Below are positions 36,801 through 48,778 of a stretch of 64,000 bases of DNA, in pieces. The DNA comes from Chamaea fasciata. Its lineage: Eukaryota > Chordata > Aves > Passeriformes > Sylviidae. Under the pieces are notes generated by a model. That model made no database searches. It worked only from the letters and a program-made list of their open reading frames with translations, and had not been told where the DNA came from. The DNA is taken from the NCBI GenBank assembly GCA_029207755.1, contig JARCOQ010000002.1, positions 92,665,087-92,729,086 on the forward strand, given 5' to 3'. A program made the translations under genes and the position numbers. Within the stretch, counting starts at the first letter, position 1. Every line of letters begins with the position of its first letter.

Positions 36801-37649
36801 TTTTCTGACATAGAAACATGCACAACTCTTCTTTTGCAAAACCACAAATTAGAAGGAAGGCAACAAAAAAATTCCCCACATAGATATTTGAAGTTAGTGA
36901 TGTTCACTGTAAAAATAATTTAGCGCGACTGCAGATTAAAAAAACCCAAAAATTTGGATAAAATCTTTGTAATGGTGAGCTAACCAACCAATAGTGTTAA
37001 CTGCATCTATTCAAACTCCAATATGAGCAGAAAGTTACTTAAGTATAATTTCCAGTCTTTGTGTATTCTACCGAGAACGATATTGCAGTTCACTCATTCA
37101 TTCCTGTATTGATAGTTATGAATCTTAATTCACGGTGTCACATTAGTGTCACATTTGACACTAACCTTCAAACAAATCATTGCTCCTTGCTTCTCCCCCA
37201 GAGCACTGTCATTATCAGGGGATGAAATTCTGAATCAGACGGAATTTGAAGTAGTTTGAAATAATCAGTTCATTTCTGTAAGCTACTGTTGGTAGGAAAT
37301 TCTAGTTAGGGTCCACACAGTGTTTTTATAAGTAAAACCCTAGAGAGAATCCATTAGAAAACATGGCCATTTCCACAGCATGAGCTTTACCGAAACGCCA
37401 AGCATGCCATTGGAATAACAGGAATAAGGGCAGCATTCCTTCTGCAACTCAGAAATTCCTGTTTCATACAAAATGGAACTGAACCTCTGTTGTTGTTTTG
37501 AAGTTTCCTTCTTATGTTCAAGAGGATTGTCTTTCACTTTTCCACCTTTTTTTTGAGTAAGTGATATTTTCAGCAGGTCAATTCAAACTAAAGATCATGC
37601 TAACTCTACATTTTCTTTAGGATATATTCAACTTGTGTTGTGAATGTCT
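33861..37649. other. Non-coding sequence right of the CpG island
   Basis: GC content falls sharply at the island edge. No gene or repeat is recognised. The plus-strand frame of 75 codons at 33852-34079 straddles the edge and resembles no family I know. Confidence 0.55.
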
Positions 37650-37794
37650 CATCCCTGTAAGTATTCAAGCCACACTGGGTGGAGGTCTGAGCAACCTGGT
37701 CTAGTGGAAGGTATCCTTACCCATGTCAGGAGGCTTGCACCTAGAAGATCTTTAAGGACCCTTCCATCACAAGCTATTCTATGATTCTATGATT
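37650..37794 (+). mobile_element. CR1 LINE 3' end
   Basis: This is the last 145 bp or so of a CR1 element in plus orientation. It has the typical 3' region ('gagcaacctggtctagtgg', 'agaagatctttaaggaccc', 'ttccatcac') and ends in the hallmark repeated tail 'attctatgattctatgat'. It is 5'-truncated and holds no coding sequence. Confidence 0.92.
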
Positions 37795-40700
37795 TTATTA
37801 GACTTAATGGTTTTCTCCAGAAATATAATTTCAGCTATGTACCTTGGAGACACAGAGGCATGATACTGTCTCTGCTTGTTCCATGCCGATACAATACACG
37901 CTCTGTAGCTGTCTTGGTTGCTTTTTAGTGGAGTAGTCAGTTGTGGAAGAAAAGCATCTCTAGTTTGACAGCTAAAAGCTTAGGTAGGAGGTGTGAATCA
38001 TTGCCTGAAAGCCGGGAGACACTTTGTTCATGCAAATTGCATGAGGTGAAGTAAGGACAGGAAAAGGTTTCTAGACAGCTAGAACCAAAGTGGTCTCAGA
38101 AAAGAAAAGTGGGTAAGAGAAGATTTGAATCAGGGAAAGGGAGAGGGTATATTTTTAATCAAGCCAAACATACCTAATTTTCTATCTTTGAATGCATTCC
38201 AGTTTTGCTGCATGGACATAAGTGGACAGGTTATGTCAAAGAAAATAAATGGACAGAAAAGTAAAACTAAAAAGTAAATCTACTATGGCTACAAACATGG
38301 CAGGTGATGCAAAAATATGAAGTAAGTGAAGAGAAGAAAGTGACCTAGAATATACACATCAAAGGATAAATATATTGCTTGCTGTTGAACACCCACATTA
38401 AAGACCATTATTTTTAAAGGAGAGGTCATGCAGAGTAACAGAAACATCAGGAAAAGTGAAAAGGGATCAGAGGAAGGAACAAGGGAAATAAGGAGTCATC
38501 TTTTCTGAACAGAGAATATCTTTATTTATACATAACCAATGCACAGCAGCCTGGCTCACTTGTATTGAATAAATATCTTTGCTGCAGTCTTCCGCCAAGG
38601 TTAATGAAACATTATGAAAGTTAGTCAAGGAGAAAAATTTTGTATCCATTGAAGTGTGTATGAATTTCACAGTATTTTTGTGTCTGTCATTTCAAATTAT
38701 ACTCATCAGTGTTTATTTATTTTTTCAGATAAGACAATAGCCTGATCAGATTGCTTTCTGGCTCCAGCTCTACTATCTAAATTCATCAATAACGACTTGT
38801 TCTCCAGTTCAGATTTCTGTATCTTAACCTGGAGAGTCATATCTCATTTTCTATTCTGCCAGTGAGCTAATTACAGTAGTGGGATTGGCATTTAAAAACT
38901 GGTAAGAAAAATTAAAAACAAAGTGTAAAAGTTTGTCTCACATTTTGTATTGAAAGGTTCACTTTGAATCCATAGTGCAAAGCACAGCACGAAACACATA
39001 GCACTTTTGCTATGGATTTTCCCTGTATCTTGATCTCTTCTGAAAAGTGGATCAGATGCTAAGCTTGACAAAGACATTGATTTCTATTCATGGGTTTGCA
39101 CTAATCAAGGTACAAAGTGTTTTAATATGCCACATATCTTCTTGACAATTAGTTTGGGGAAGTACATGATTTGAAATACTGGAGCAGCTACTAACCTCTG
39201 AATAGCACCACTGCTGATCTGAATTTATGGCACCACAAGGGTCTATCCCAAGCATAAAACTACTAATTGTTGATGTGTTAATGAGGGATTAGGTTACCAA
39301 GAGCTTCAGCTGCTTGGTTATGGCTGCATTCAAAATATTGAATTAGATGCCATTAGCTTTTACAGAGGGAGATATGTTACATTGGCAGAAGTAATTGTTC
39401 AGAAAACTTATATTTAGGCATTTTACAGACTTGTGCTGAAATGCTAATCTGAGATAACTCTTCTGTAGATTTGTACCATTTTCATCATTATGCAAGTGAT
39501 TTACATGCTGGAGTTAGGTGCAGAAAATATTCTGTTTCTACGTTAAAACATTGTTTCTAAGGTTAAAACACATGAACATCATGTCTGTTACAGCAATGCA
39601 AGGCAGGGAATATTTGCATTTAGCTTTAGTTCAGTAACAGTATGGCTACAGTTACTTTAAATTCTTAGTGAAGCATTTTTAGAAACTGGTATTTTGAGAA
39701 GAATTTTTTATTTGTAGGAATCCAAACCAGTTCCTTCATACTGCTGGTTCAAAACCACACTTTGTCAGGAAAAGCTTTCTCAGGAGAAGGGCATGCAAAA
39801 GTGCAATCAGTGAAGCGTAGTAAATAATAATGTGCCTGCCTGTAACCTATCAGAGTTACTAAATGGACAGTGTAGCTGGTTAGGATGAGATCTGTTCCTC
39901 ATAACTCCAATGAGGATTAGCCACTACTCTGAATAAGACAGACCCACAAACTAAAAATGACTTTTTGACACACCAAGACAATGTCCTGTATACTTCTTGG
40001 GTTCTCCATGGGTTAGCCAGCTAATCTTTTGCTTCACTGTTTCCACACTTTCCAAAGGTTTTATTTACATCCTGGTGATAAAAGAGGGTGTTTCTATCTA
40101 GTGGTAGTGGGAAAAAATGGTGATAGTCTTGGCAAGAAATGTATAGTGTGTTGCTCTGAGGTGTTTCAAAGGAGCTTGACAGCTTGGGCGTGATCACAAG
40201 GGAAGGTGGAGGAGAACAGAGGGGAGCGGCAGGAAGAAAGGGAGGAGCTGGAAAACAGAAAGACTTTCATCCTTAAAGACATCTTCCTTTCTGTCTCTAT
40301 CCTTTCCAGAGATGATGACAGTGCTTACCTGCCATATATCTCTACATAACCTTAGGCCTACCCTCATGATCTTGGGTGAACAGACGAGGATCTCATTATT
40401 CAGGACCACAGCATCAACCCTGACCAATTCTGCATCTTCTGCAAGTAACTCACCTTGTATGGAGACACAGCTGAGGACAGTGCCTTCAGTCAGCAGTGAT
40501 ATTCCTCTACTCCACAGGAAAATCAGCCTCCACTGGCTGTTGATGAATATCTTTCAAGGAGACTGCCTGGATTTTTCCCATGGTTCTAGCAATAGCTCAA
40601 TATCTGCTGGGTATTCACACTTTGGTAGTAGGCTGAAACTGGCTTTACAGGTTTTGTGAAGCTACTCAAATGTAACGAGTGGAATTAATATATCCAGAAA

Positions 40701-43700
40701 TAAAAATTAAAATTTGACCTTCTGCATCCAGTTTCCTTTGAACTGGGCTGAAGGACTGGGAATGAAAGTGCTGCAGGAACTTCTAAGGTTAATCTACACA
40801 TGTCATAACCTTAGGTAATCTGAATAGAGTGAGTGATTCTCAGTGGTGCCAGTAATCATTTAGTCAAATGAATCTTACCAGTACTGTCCATTTTGTTTGG
40901 AAAAAGAAAACTATTTTTCTAATTGAGAGTTATCCTGATTTTTATCCAGATATAAAAGATACATTTTTTCTAAATTTATGATAAATATTGATTTTAATAT
41001 TAATTTAAAGCTTCTTTAGAAAATAAAGTGTTTGCTAACCACTTTTTCATTCATTAGGAGAAATTCAAATCAGGGTAAATTACACATTTTTCTGGCAGGT
41101 TCCTGAGATTTTCTGTTTACTGCTAGCAAAACTGGAATTTTATCTGTCATCCTGGATTAGGGAATGCTCTTATTTCAATTTTTACATTTAAAATACAGAT
41201 AGAACATACCTTATTTAATTTAACATTTCGGTGCGGAAAAGTTTTCTCACAAGAAAAAGAAAAGTTTTTCAGATGACTCAACCAATCAGTTAGGCATAAT
41301 AAAAAAAAATTATCTTTCCATTAGTTTTACTAGATCTCTGACTTCACACAAGCCAAAATAATCCCTATTCAAATGTCTTACTAATGAAATTAAAATGGTA
41401 GTGGCAAGGCTGGGAAATTTAGACACTGATTTAGTTAAATTTTTATACATGTACAAATTTCAATACTTATTTTTAAGGTAAAACAGATAGATAAAGATGG
41501 ATGTACTTCAGTGGGGTAGTGCTGAAGTTTAAATCAGCAAATCAATATTCATTTAAATTGTATGGTTCAAAGTAAATGACCTTAATCTACAAATTTAAAA
41601 GAAATTATTTGGAACAGCAAAGAAAACATTATTGAAAAAATTAGAACTTAGTGTTATTTCAGCTCAACAAACTGACTACCTTTACTACGTACAGAGACCA
41701 TGGAAAGATTCGTTTTAATAGTAATACTCAAATTACAACACCACAGCTCAGGTATTCACAGTCCCTTCAACTTCTTTACTAGTAGGCAATAAATACAGGG
41801 TTTAGATTGGGTCAACTTGTCTTGTCCACCATTATCTCAATTTTCTTTAAATAAAAGGCAAACACTTCCGGCACTGTGTTTCTAATCCTCAATTTATTAT
41901 GACAAAATCACCCAGAGATCTAATGCCCTTCATATTGCACCAGCAGAGTGGAGGGTGTCCATATGAGATTAGACAGCACCTACACAGCAATGCTAATGAA
42001 CCTTCCTGTTCATTTCAGTCAGACAGTGTTTCAAATACATTATGACATCATTAGTATTTCAATGAAAAAGTGCTGAGCCATTGCTTTAGTTATAGACCTT
42101 TATGCAATTTGTTGTGATGCCTTGCTCCAGTTCTTGATGAGTTTTGCCCACGGAAGGTCAGATTTCCCTTACCTAAGAAGAACTTTGGTGAACAACCAGC
42201 AAATATTCTATAGAACTAAAGAGAAAAGTACAGCAAAATTTATACTTCTTCCAGTAAGGCTGTGCTGGAGGGGATTTCAACAAATCCAGTGGAACCAATC
42301 TCTAACAGGTTTATTTCCATGCCACCCTTGTCTCCCCTTCTTGTAGTCACACTGCTGCACTCAGCACAGCAAGAGAGGCTTGTTTCTTCTTTTCTGCCCC
42401 TTCAGGCTTTGACATAGATATTCTCCTTCTCCCTATGTTTGTGTGTAGATAAGTATGGAAAGGGAGAGTAAAAAGTTTGAGGATAAAGTCTTTCTGCCTC
42501 CCTGTCCTTGACTTGGAACTGATTTAGAGCCCTTTGCTACCATACCTCCCTCTCTGTACTACTGTATCTGAAACATTAAATTCAAAGACAAATGATTTAT
42601 AGAAGATATCAAGGTTTCTAGGCTATATATAAGTACAGATAAAAGTTGTCTTCTTCTATAGTTTGATCCTATTCCCACTTCAATCAAAATCAAGTGCTCA
42701 GTTTTGTGATAGCACTTTAATAACAGAATATCTGAAGAGTATATTCAACAAAAACCCTATTCAAATTTTAGAATTATTTAATAACAGTGGTAAAGATACT
42801 TAGAGAACAGTTTATATTTTATAATAGCTCTTACTGGTAATGATAAAGAATGAAGTAACTTTAGGTGAAGAGATAAATAGAAAAGATTGCTAGATTATTT
42901 TTCCTTCAGTAAGTTTACCTGCAATGCTGAGATATATGCAAATAAATAGGAAATGACAGAGGACTACTGCCTTTTCACTTTAGTCCAGTATTATGCTAGA
43001 CAAATGTGCCATTTTAACCTTTTCCCTCAGAAATACCTAAGAAATACTAAAGAAATTAAACATATGTATATATCAAATATAGGTACCTAATTATCTCTAG
43101 GGAGCCAGTGAGATAAAAGGGTTAAGTTGTGTTTAACCAGAATGTATACTTAGTGTTCTTTATCTCCCTGGAACTTGTTAGCACTTTGAGGACCAATTCA
43201 CTAAGAATGAATAATACCGTGAATGACATCAGCTTCCGCCAACACGCAAGAGGTTACTATGGTAATGGAGAAAGTTTTTCACAGTACAAAACAAGTACCA
43301 TACTAGATATATTAGCCAGCCAAAGAAAGCAGTCACATATTAACTACAGCATCTTTCTAATGAATAGCCATTTATGCAGCATGCATGTTAGCAATTCTGC
43401 TGAGTTCCTCTGAACATCAAACTGTTGGCAGTTATATTGAAAAACTTGGCAGATTTACAAAAGTGCTAACATTTTGTTTTCAGCAGCTTCTTTTTTTCTT
43501 TCTCAGAGCCCATATCTTCAGCATATTCACAGAGTCTTTAGTCAATGCCAACCAGGAAGGTCTCTGATCTGAGCTTAAATGTAGTGTATATGCACACTGA
43601 GAAGGCAGGATGTCCAAGCCATGCAAGTGACTCAAAATAGATTTTTTTATTTGTGACAGAAGAACAGATGGCTTCTTTGTTAGGTGGTGCTTTCTTTTTT

Positions 43701-43921
43701 ATTTGCCCACCACCTCTTCCATAAGAGTTTAATCCACAAAACAATACAGTGTATTTGCTAACATGCAAAAGCCAGAAAATACTGAAACCTTCAAATCATA
43801 GCCATGCTATAACCAATGTATATGGTTATTTCAATAATGGATCAAGACCATACCAAACCACATAAATATCCCCTAATTCTAAACAGAGGCAAGATATTAT
43901 TTCCTTACTCCTTCCACTTTT

Positions 43922-43922
<1 letters not shown>
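37795..43922. other. AT-rich non-coding sequence
   Basis: No gene or repeat family is recognised. A purine-rich patch lies at about 40196-40260, and an X-box-like palindrome at 43253-43266 is described in the findings. Frames of 60-115 codons here show no protein family features. Confidence 0.55.
43253..43266. promoter_or_regulatory. X-box-like palindrome
   Basis: GTTACTATGGTAAT is an imperfect palindrome. Its reverse complement, ATTACCATAGTAAC, differs from the motif at 889-902 at only two positions. It fits a relaxed RFX site (GTNRCC...RGYAAC) with two mismatches. No promoter context is visible nearby. Confidence 0.25.
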
Positions 43923-43959
<37 letters not shown>

Positions 43960-43970
43960 AAAAAAAGAAA
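43923..43970 (+). repeat. Poly-A tract with interruptions
   Basis: Thirty-five consecutive A residues (43923-43957) are followed by A-rich sequence interrupted by single Gs. No retroposed gene or element is visible upstream. Confidence 0.9.
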
Positions 43971-45729
43971 AATAAACACCCATTAACTTTTTCTTTTGGA
44001 TGGGATCCTAGCAAATCCATTCTTTCTTGCAGGACATTGAGAAATGAAGGAAAGAAGAAATCTAAGAGTAGTCACAGACCACTGATTCCAGGAGTCTGCT
44101 GGCAGATAACTCTGGGTTTTCTACTGATGTAAATTATTGTAAACCTTGGCCCAATGGACTGAGGTATCATCTGACGAGTCCTTCTTTGCAGCACTTTTTC
44201 TATGCTTCTCTCAGGCATTTTCCCTGCCAAGGATGAAGAAGTGAGTAAAAAGCAAAGGAATGAGTTAGAGTGAATGAACTTTCATGCAATTCCAGCAAAA
44301 AGTAGTAACTGATCTTAGATTCTGTCTTCTGCCACCTATGTAATACATTTTGGCTGTAGTTGCTGCCAAATACATATATTTAAAATGCTGCCAAAATTAA
44401 ATTTCACTTTCCAAGTCTTTCTGTAAGTGATCATCCAGCCATTCAACCTGCCATTGTTTTCACAGACATAAAAGGTTTCTCCAATTACTCCTCTGCACTT
44501 CTTATCAACCTTTCAAGTAAGGTTTTAAAATGGATTTTAAATTTAAAACACCTTTCATTGGGTGATTTTTTTGTATATATTAATGTATTCCTAATGTAAG
44601 AATCAGAAAAATATTTTGTATTCTAAAATTTGGATTCTGCTGGCTCCATATATTCAGCTATAGAATTTCAAAGATTTTCTATTTTTGCATTTGAACTAAA
44701 AATTTTAAAGGGTTTTTTTTTCATAATGTTTTAACAATTTAGCTTCTTCTCTGTTGTCTCATCTATTACCATGCCAGTCGATATGTTGGTAATGTTTTTT
44801 CAATTGTTTCAGATATTGGCAAAAGGGTAAACAAGAAGTGGAAAAAATATAGGAAAAAATTTCTATTTTGTCTGAAATTGCATTCTTGGGTTTTTTTTCC
44901 AGCTTTGCTTTATCATTTCTAAGACACTTCATGTTTGATTTTGATTCTGTAATTGAAAGGTATGGCAGTTCCAAGAAGAGATACCTAGTCTTTGAAAATG
45001 GAGGAGACAATAGCACAGATTATGCATGTTGGCCTGGGACCTGCAGCCTGACTAGTCTTAATGGGCTAGCATGGTACTGGTGGCAGAACACAGCCCACTT
45101 TCCTGAGCAGGAGTGTTCTCCCTTTTGCTGGTGTTTTTAGGCACTGCAATAAAATCAGAGATGATCATTTGGGAGTACTTTTCCATATAGCTCAAATAAC
45201 TTCCCTGTATTTGGCAGTATTCTACCATACAGCTCATGCAATTTACCTGCTTTTTGATGATTTTCTTTTTTCTCTGGTCATACCTTTTACACCTCAGGAA
45301 GGAACATAACTAGGTTTCTGCTTTGTAGAAAATTATTTAATGCGCTAACACCATCTTAAAAATGGCACTGTCATTAAAGAAAAAAATCCAACCCTAATAC
45401 TCTTTCAAGTACTGCCACCATATAATCCTGAGAGGATCTCATCTGTTGTTTTATGAAATGAAGCTTGTTAGATCTGTACTCTTAAAGATAGTTAGATGGT
45501 TAGATATCCATCTTTTAAGTGAACATTGGCCTTGGTACTGATATTCAGCTGCTTCCCCACAGGCACCGCACTAACCAGGAAGACTTAGACACCTTTCAAA
45601 TTACTCACCACCTACATTCATCATTGAGAATGATGAATGGATATATAGGAAAGCAGCACCTTACAGGTCCCAAAAAACTCTCTCAGTAAGGCTTCTGAAA
45701 GGGCCTACAGTTGTTCATGTACTTAAAGT
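43971..45729. other. AT-rich non-coding sequence
   Basis: Nothing is recognised. A plausible acceptor (TTTTTCTATGCTTCTCTCAG) and donor (GAA then GTGAGT) bracket only 26 nt near 44214-44239 on the plus strand; I do not call it an exon. Confidence 0.55.
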
Positions 45730-46460
45730 TAGACACATGGGAGAAATACAGACAAGATACCCCCAAGAGGTCAAAACAACAAAAAGAAACTTTACTGGCA
45801 AGTTTAGAAAATGAAAGAACTTTGGCAAAAGTTTAAGAGCAACATTAAATCACATAAAAAACTTCTTAACGCACTAACATAATTCATTCAATTTAGCAAA
45901 CTCTAAGCCCGTTCAATTTTAAGTTACTCAAAAATTCCAAGAAGAGGAAATTAGAAGAACAAAGAGAAAGAAAGACAGAAAACACAGAAGGGGACTTACA
46001 TAACTACCATTCCTGGGTGCCAGAGGTGTTCAGCTGACAGGAATCCCCAGAGGAGGCAGGGGCAAGGTGTGTGCTTGCTGCATGTTCAGCCTTAAATACC
46101 CCTTGGCCACCCTGGGCTCTTCTCCCAGGAGGAACTGCAGTAATTTGGCCACTGCAGGGCTGGGTTAGGGGCTCCAGGGCTGGGATGTGGAGCATTGGCT
46201 CTGCTGTGCCAGGGGTTGGCAGCCACTGCAGGGCTGGGATACAAGCCTGGGTTGGGGGGTGGGTGTGCAGACAAGGCCAGGTCTGCATCCCCCCCCACAC
46301 AGGCACCCAAATAAATGTTTGGGGCCATCAATCCTTCTATTCTCTCCCACAGCCCTGGGGACAAGGCATTGGACACCCATTCTGCAGCACAAGTTCTCCC
46401 TGTTACCATGTTAGGAAGCTGGAGCAGGAGAACTGACCACAGCCTTGCATCTGCAAATTC
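45730..46460. repeat. Passerine-type interspersed repeat, possibly LTR-derived
   Basis: The A-rich left part ('tcaaaacaacaaaaagaaact', 'cttcttaacgcactaaca', 'agagaaagaaagacagaaaac') passes into a GC-rich right part with 'actgcagggctgggttagg', 'aggggctccagggctggga' and 'gtgtgcagacaaggccagg'. I know this two-part sequence as dispersed in songbird genomes. The minus strand has a GTAAGT donor-like site near 46000, and the GC-rich part is open on both strands, which explains frames of 75-121 codons that are not genes. Ends, orientation and class are uncertain. Confidence 0.5.
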
Positions 46461-47150
46461 TTTACACAGATTTCCATCTCAGGGGGATCTCAGTTGAGCT
46501 GCAACATTTATAGACATTTCATATACTCAACAGAATCATGACACAAAATTTTATGCTCTGCTTCACAAATTTCAGAAGGTTTAACACAAATTCAAGATAA
46601 TGATGAATAGAGTATCTGGCACTGAAAATAGCTACTCACCTACACTTGCCAAACAGTTTTAGGAATGATAAGTTACTTTTTCATTTTCCTATTTTTCAAA
46701 GGATGATGTCAACAATATTCACTTGATGGGACAACAATTTGTTTTCTGTGTTGCATTTATATAGAAAGGAACAAAAATGATCAAAATAGTAACTCAAGCT
46801 TAAAGAGAGTTGTAATGAAGAATGCAAAGAGGAATTCCTCACACTCCATCATTCTCCTCTGCTATGATGATTATTTATCATTGGCACTGCTTGCAATAAC
46901 TGTTTTTCTGGCTTACAGCCCAAAATACATTTTTTTTCCTCCTTTATTTTTTTCCACTTTATTTGAAATCAAAGGTACAGCACTATGGCAAAAATTTAAA
47001 TGTTTTAGATTTGCTACATCCCTTTGCTTAAGACCATTACAATTAAACAAAACAACAACAACAACAAAAAAAAAAAAAAAAAAACAAAACCCCACAAACA
47101 AAAAAACCCCAAAAGAAACCCCACAAAAACATATAGGCAGTTGTAAATTT

Positions 47151-47167
47151 AAAAAAAAAAAAAAAAA
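47151..47167 (+). repeat. A17 tract flanked by 16-bp direct repeats
   Basis: A 16-bp sequence, ATATAGGCAGTTGTAA at 47131-47146, recurs with one change at 47176-47191, on either side of a 17-base A run. The arrangement resembles a target-site duplication around a retroposed poly-A tail with almost no body, or a simple local duplication. Confidence 0.7.
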
Positions 47168-48707
47168 TTTCAGATATATAGACAGTTGTAATTACACCAC
47201 CAAGATCTACCAAAACAATTTATAACATTTAAAAAGACAAGTTCAAAACAGCATGACTCTACCCCTACTCTGACAGAATACAAATGAATGAGCAGAGGAA
47301 GACATAGTATCAAACACCACATCATTATTTCTTGTTCCCTCATCAGCTTTACCAGCATGAATTATTTATACTGACTGAGCGACTAGAATCAGTCTCATTC
47401 ACAACTGCACACAGGTGACAAAATGTAACAGTGATAATGATGGTAATCTTTTATTGCCCTCAGTTGTTTTTCTACTACTTATGGTTATGAACCAATATTT
47501 TTGAGTCTGCTATTGCTTTATGTACGTAGCCTAAGATATCTGTAAATGTGACTTTCTAGAGTTTTCGAGTGTTTGGAATCCTGGGACAGTTTTGAATTCA
47601 TGCAGTTGAGAACAACACAATTTTCTCATCCCCCAACTCTCTCTCACATCTACTAAAACAGTCCCTTGATGACTACAGAGTTTGGTGCTTTGTAGCTTGG
47701 ACAGTGCTCTAAGCTAACTAAGGAAGTGATTATACTTGGCGGGGAATTTCAGAGATAATTTTTGAGTAATTTTTAAGTTCCCTTACCCTGCTCTAGACAT
47801 TATTCTTCCTCTGCAAGCATCTGATTTAAATCTGCTGTTTGGATGCTTGTAACCCTGACATTAAATCTCAACATAATCATGTACTATTACTCATGCCTGT
47901 TGTGTTATCTTCAAGTCACCCTTGCCCTGCTTAGAGTCCCCTCCTTCCACCATAACGCAAATGTACGGCACATCTGAGCAACACACAGAAATGTATACAG
48001 TCCTCAGGTATTGTCGTCTTGCTTCTGAATCCACTTTTCTACTTGAAGCAGTTTGCAAATGAGATGACATTAGATGACTTGACATTAGATGAACAAGGTG
48101 TCAGGGAAGTGAATAGCTGGGGAGAAAGAGAGGCAACAGAGGCTGGCTGTGAAATCCCACAGTATTTCAAGCAGTCTGTGCCTCCAAAAGACAAATCATC
48201 ATGTATTAGAGCGTCAGAGAGGAAAGCAAAGATGAATGTGGGAATCAGTCTCTGAGAGTGTCTTGAGACTGGTACTTATCTTATAAGTAATGTACAGTGG
48301 GTGAGCTGGATACACTCTGCAACTGCTAGGCAGCGATCAGAGCTTTGAATGGAGTCCAGAGTAGGAAGAGACTAATCCTGAAAAGCTGGCACTCAGGGTT
48401 TCAACAGAGTAGAATTTAAAGAAAAGACAAAAGCCAGGCAAGAGAGGAAAACAGAGTACAGGCTGGTTTAAAACTGGTGGTGAGACAAGAGCTGGAGAAG
48501 AAAGACGGCTGGGAAGGAGAAGTGGACCTAACCTTCTCTGGAACAATCAGAAGGCAAATCCTTGTCTTTCTATTCTGACTTTTAGTCTGGTTCATTAATT
48601 TTAATGTTGTTATCCTTTTACCACTTCTGGATGACACATTGGAGGTGGCTATTCCCAGACAAAATGTTCATGAGAGCGATATCTTTATTGTCTTTTTCTT
48701 CTCTTAC

Positions 48708-48778
48708 CTGAATTTTGAGATAGTCTTGACCATCCTTCTCTTTTATTTGTAGAATTGCCTTCGGCTGCCAAATAACAC
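48708..48778 (-). other. Candidate 71-nt exon
   Basis: On the minus strand CCTATTTTGTAG (acceptor with a fair pyrimidine tract) precedes 71 nt ending AATTCAG followed by GTAAGAG, a near-perfect donor. One frame reads VIWQPKAILQIKEKDGQDYL then KIQ, which is strikingly protein-like. A second frame (CYLAAEGNSTNKREGWSRLS) is also open, so frame is not settled. The first frame stays open for about 30 codons past the donor, which could mean the exon is longer or that it is a retained fragment. The family is not recognised. It lies right of the island, so it would belong to a different leftward transcript or an upstream first exon. Confidence 0.3.

Noticed and set aside
46815..47225. A 136-codon plus-strand frame ending in many lysines
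   Set aside because: The C-terminal part is translated poly-A and AAC simple repeat; there is no domain in the rest.
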